A stretch of 64,000 bases of DNA from assembly GCF_004331645.1 (NCBI RefSeq), contig NZ_SJSK01000001.1:1550001-1614000 (forward strand), given 5' to 3'. Source of the DNA: Pedobacter frigiditerrae. Lineage in GTDB: Bacteria; Bacteroidota; Bacteroidia; Sphingobacteriales; Sphingobacteriaceae. The position numbers and the translations under genes are program-made. Shown here piece by piece: positions 61,991 through 64,000 of this stretch (positions are counted from its first letter, which is position 1; every line of letters starts with the position of its first letter). Below the pieces are notes generated by a model. The model saw only the letters and a list, made by a program, of their open reading frames with translations, did no database searches and had not been told where the DNA came from.

Positions 61991-62050
61991 AGGTTGAGGG
62001 TAGAAGGTTTAAGGCTTAGGGTTTGCACCTTTTACCTTACACCTTCTACC
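61991..62050. repeat. Inverted repeat between the GMC and Gfo/Idh/MocA genes
   Basis: GGTAGAAGGTTTAAGG (61999-62014) faces CCTTACACCTTCTACC (62035-62050) with one mismatch. The hairpin fills most of the 74-bp gap inside the cluster. Related text (CAACCTTCTACCTTA) occurs at 22591-22605, so the element is dispersed. Confidence 0.65.
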
Positions 62051-62058
62051 TTTACCAT

Positions 62059-63759
62059 TTATAAGTTTCCTTTTTTTAATTCGCTAACTGCAAAATCAGC
62101 AGCTCTAGCAGTTAATGCCATATAAGTTAATGAAGGGTTTTGGCAAGCTGCAGAAGGCATGCATGAACCATCAGTTACAAATACATTTTTAACCTCATGC
62201 ATTTGGTTCCATTTATTTAGAACTGAGGTTTTAGGGTCAAGCCCCATTCTAGCTGTGCCCATTTCGTGAATTGCCATGCCTGGTTCAGAGCCATTATCAA
62301 ATGTTTTAACATCTTTTAAACCAGCAGCCTCTAACATTTCGGCAGCATCATTCATCATGTCAACTCGCATTTTTGCTTCGTTTTCTCCGAATTCACAATC
62401 AATTGCCAATACCGGCTGACCCCATTTATCTTTTTTAGATTTATCGATATAAACATGGTTTTTATGAAATGGTAAAGTTTCACCAAATCCACCTAAACCC
62501 ATGGTCCAATTACCAGGAGTACTGATTAAATCTTTAAAATCGCCGCCAAAAGCTAGTTCGGCAATCTCATCGTGCCAATTACCTCTACTTGCCGAACCTT
62601 GGAAACCAAAACCACGAACGTAATCTCTTTTATCATTGCCAATATTTCTGTAACGAGGAATGTAAATTCCATTTGCTCTTTTTCCGTAAGTGTATTTATC
62701 TTCAAAACCTTCAGCTTTTCCATTAGCGCCACAGCGGAAATGGTGGTCCATTAAATTATGACCAAGCTCCCCACTTCCATTTCCTAATCCGTTTGGATGT
62801 TCCGCAGAAGTCGAGTTTAATAATAAGAAGGTAGAGCCCAATGTAGAGCCATTTACGAATACAATTTTCGCGAAGTATTCATGATGCTCCATTGTTTCAG
62901 AATCTATGATCCTCACACCTTTAGCTTTTTGTGATTCTTTATCATAAATAATCTCATTTACCAAAGAATAAGGACGTAAAGTTAAATTGCCAGTTGCAAC
63001 AGCTGCGGGCATTGTAGAAGATTGCGTACTAAAGTAAGCGCCAAAAGGACACCCTCTGCTACATAAATTTCTATACTGGCAACTACCTCTTCCCCCATGC
63101 TCAACAGTTAAATTAGCTACACGGCCCATTGTAATTATTCTTGACCTTTTATAATGCTCTTCAACTCGTTTTTTAACAGTTTTTTCTACGATGTTCATTT
63201 GCATTGGAGGTAAATATTGACCGTCCATGAAATGAGGGAAGTTTTCAGCCTCTCCACTAATGCCTGCAAATTTTTCTACATAATCATACCATGGAGCTAT
63301 ATCTTTATAGCGAATTGGCCAATCTGCGCCATGTCCATCTTTTGCGTTTTCTTCAAAATTCAAATCGCCTAAGCGATAACTTTGGCGGCCCCACATCAAA
63401 GATTTTCCACCAACGTGAAAACCACGATACCAATCGAATCTTTTAATTTCTGTGTAAGGACATTCCTCGTCATTAACCCAAAAACTTTCGTTAAATTCAG
63501 AATAAGGATAATCTCTTTTTTGCACAGGGTGAGTTTTTTTCTGTTCTTCAGTTAACTTACCACGATGCTCAAATTCCCAAGGCTTTTTCATGGCCGTAGT
63601 ATAATCCTTAATATGTTCGATGTTTCTACCACGTTCAAGTAATAGAACCTTTAATCCCTTTTCGGTTAATTCTTTTGCTGCCCATCCACCACTAATTCCT
63701 GATCCTACAACAATAGCATCATAAGTGTTTTGTGCAGTTGCTTTTGTATTTAAATTCAT
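62059..63759 (-). CDS. GMC family FAD oxidoreductase (glycoside/gluconate dehydrogenase type)
   Basis: A 566-residue FAD-dependent oxidoreductase. The dinucleotide motif GSGISGG is at 19-25. The GGKSLMWGRQSYRL and GSCQYRNLCSRGCPFGAYFS blocks mark the gluconate/glucoside dehydrogenase branch, and the C-terminal HEMGTARMG holds the catalytic-domain histidine. No signal peptide is visible; partners of this type travel with a Tat-signal small subunit. The gene directly upstream encodes such a subunit (gluconate 2-dehydrogenase subunit 3-like). Oxidation of a sugar hydroxyl to a ketone, probably at C3, is inferred. Confidence 0.93.
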   Translation of the reverse strand: MNLNTKATAQNTYDAIVVGSGISGGWAAKELTEKGLKVLLLERGRNIEHIKDYTTAMKKPWEFEHRGKLTEEQKKTHPVQKRDYPYSEFNESFWVNDEECPYTEIKRFDWYRGFHVGGKSLMWGRQSYRLGDLNFEENAKDGHGADWPIRYKDIAPWYDYVEKFAGISGEAENFPHFMDGQYLPPMQMNIVEKTVKKRVEEHYKRSRIITMGRVANLTVEHGGRGSCQYRNLCSRGCPFGAYFSTQSSTMPAAVATGNLTLRPYSLVNEIIYDKESQKAKGVRIIDSETMEHHEYFAKIVFVNGSTLGSTFLLLNSTSAEHPNGLGNGSGELGHNLMDHHFRCGANGKAEGFEDKYTYGKRANGIYIPRYRNIGNDKRDYVRGFGFQGSASRGNWHDEIAELAFGGDFKDLISTPGNWTMGLGGFGETLPFHKNHVYIDKSKKDKWGQPVLAIDCEFGENEAKMRVDMMNDAAEMLEAAGLKDVKTFDNGSEPGMAIHEMGTARMGLDPKTSVLNKWNQMHEVKNVFVTDGSCMPSAACQNPSLTYMALTARAADFAVSELKKGNL

Positions 63760-63777
63760 TATAAAATGAGATAAGAT

Positions 63778-64000
63778 TTATGCGTAAACTTTTTGACCAG
63801 GTTTCATTTTAACATCGCCATCATATCTGCCTGGTATTGCTATATATTCATAGGCTTGAGTTGCTCCAATTTCTGAGGTAAAGAAACCAAGCATCGTTAA
63901 ATCTCTGGCTATTGCAAAAAATTGAGGGGTTGTTTTTGGTTTATCTTTAACAGCCATTGGATTGCCAGGCTGCTCTTTTTCAGATTTAGCACCTTTAGTA
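63778..64000 (-). CDS. Gluconate 2-dehydrogenase subunit 3 family protein (5' end cut by window)
   Basis: The last 73 residues and stop of a small-subunit protein, read directly from the minus strand. The visible stretch ARDLTMLGFFTSEIGATQAYEY (split as ARDLTMLGFF and TSEIGATQAYEY), then IAIPGRYDGDV, is the hallmark of the family. These subunits carry a Tat signal, absent here because the start is off-window, and help export and couple the GMC flavoprotein. It lies 18 bp upstream of the GMC gene, in the same direction, which fixes the pairing. Confidence 0.9.
   Translation of the reverse strand, partial: TKGAKSEKEQPGNPMAVKDKPKTTPQFFAIARDLTMLGFFTSEIGATQAYEYIAIPGRYDGDVKMKPGQKVYA

Noticed and set aside
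1..64000. tRNA or rRNA genes
   Set aside because: No cloverleaf-like or conserved rRNA sequence was seen in the gaps I read.

Overview
The window looks like chromosomal DNA of a Bacteroidota organism, most likely family Sphingobacteriaceae (Pedobacter-like). The evidence is AT-rich DNA, promoters of the Bacteroidota TAnnTTTG (-7) type, families typical of the phylum (BT_3928-type DoxX protein, DUF1599, CCC-motif membrane protein, bacterial GH3, BrxA/BrxB bacilliredoxin, LytS/LytTR pair, CHU_C/FlgD-like C-terminal domain), and many small dispersed intergenic repeats. No tRNA, rRNA, CRISPR array, insertion sequence or prophage was recognised. The genus call is inference.

Layout. 1-2857: a cut-off TlpA-like thioredoxin gene, divergent from a LytS kinase/LytTR regulator pair that is preceded by a spaced direct repeat resembling a LytTR operator. 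2915-10049: YdeI-like and PH-domain proteins, a lysophospholipase-like hydrolase, a long-chain polyprenyl diphosphate synthase with TerC, an M28 peptidase, and an M23 peptidase-bactofilin pair. 10101-15059 (minus strand): CBS protein, YkvA-like protein, GH3-family enzyme, LptB, RecJ. 15182-31546: mostly single housekeeping genes (MBL hydrolase, receiver protein, YceI, GcvP, DMT exporter, PdxJ, a deacetylase-like protein with an altered motif, AhcY, a hydrolase-acyltransferase pair), separated by repeat-rich gaps.

31614-44173: small membrane proteins, a bacilliredoxin, a long repeat-bearing gap, diadenylate cyclase CdaA beside FolP, a plus-strand run of DUF1599, BT_3928-like protein, ABC permease and shikimate kinase, then a thioesterase, a second M28 peptidase and an AsmA protein. 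44263-54714: GT39-like glycosyltransferase, membrane protein and GH20 hexosaminidase in one operon, small membrane proteins, a GNAT enzyme, PBP4-type carboxypeptidase, Asd and a secreted multidomain protein.

54967-64000 is a minus-strand catabolic cluster and the most interesting region. In order of transcription it has a gluconate 2-dehydrogenase subunit 3-like protein (cut by the window end), a GMC oxidoreductase, a Gfo/Idh/MocA oxidoreductase, a TIM-barrel isomerase, a lipoprotein cytochrome c, a Tat-exported Gfo/Idh/MocA oxidoreductase, a 3-keto-disaccharide hydrolase-like lipoprotein (DUF1080), an intrinsic terminator, a NupG-like MFS transporter and a Tat-exported TIM-barrel protein. 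I infer an oxidation-first (3-keto-sugar) route for using glycosides or cyclitols, with electrons passing to a membrane-anchored cytochrome. The substrate cannot be read from sequence.
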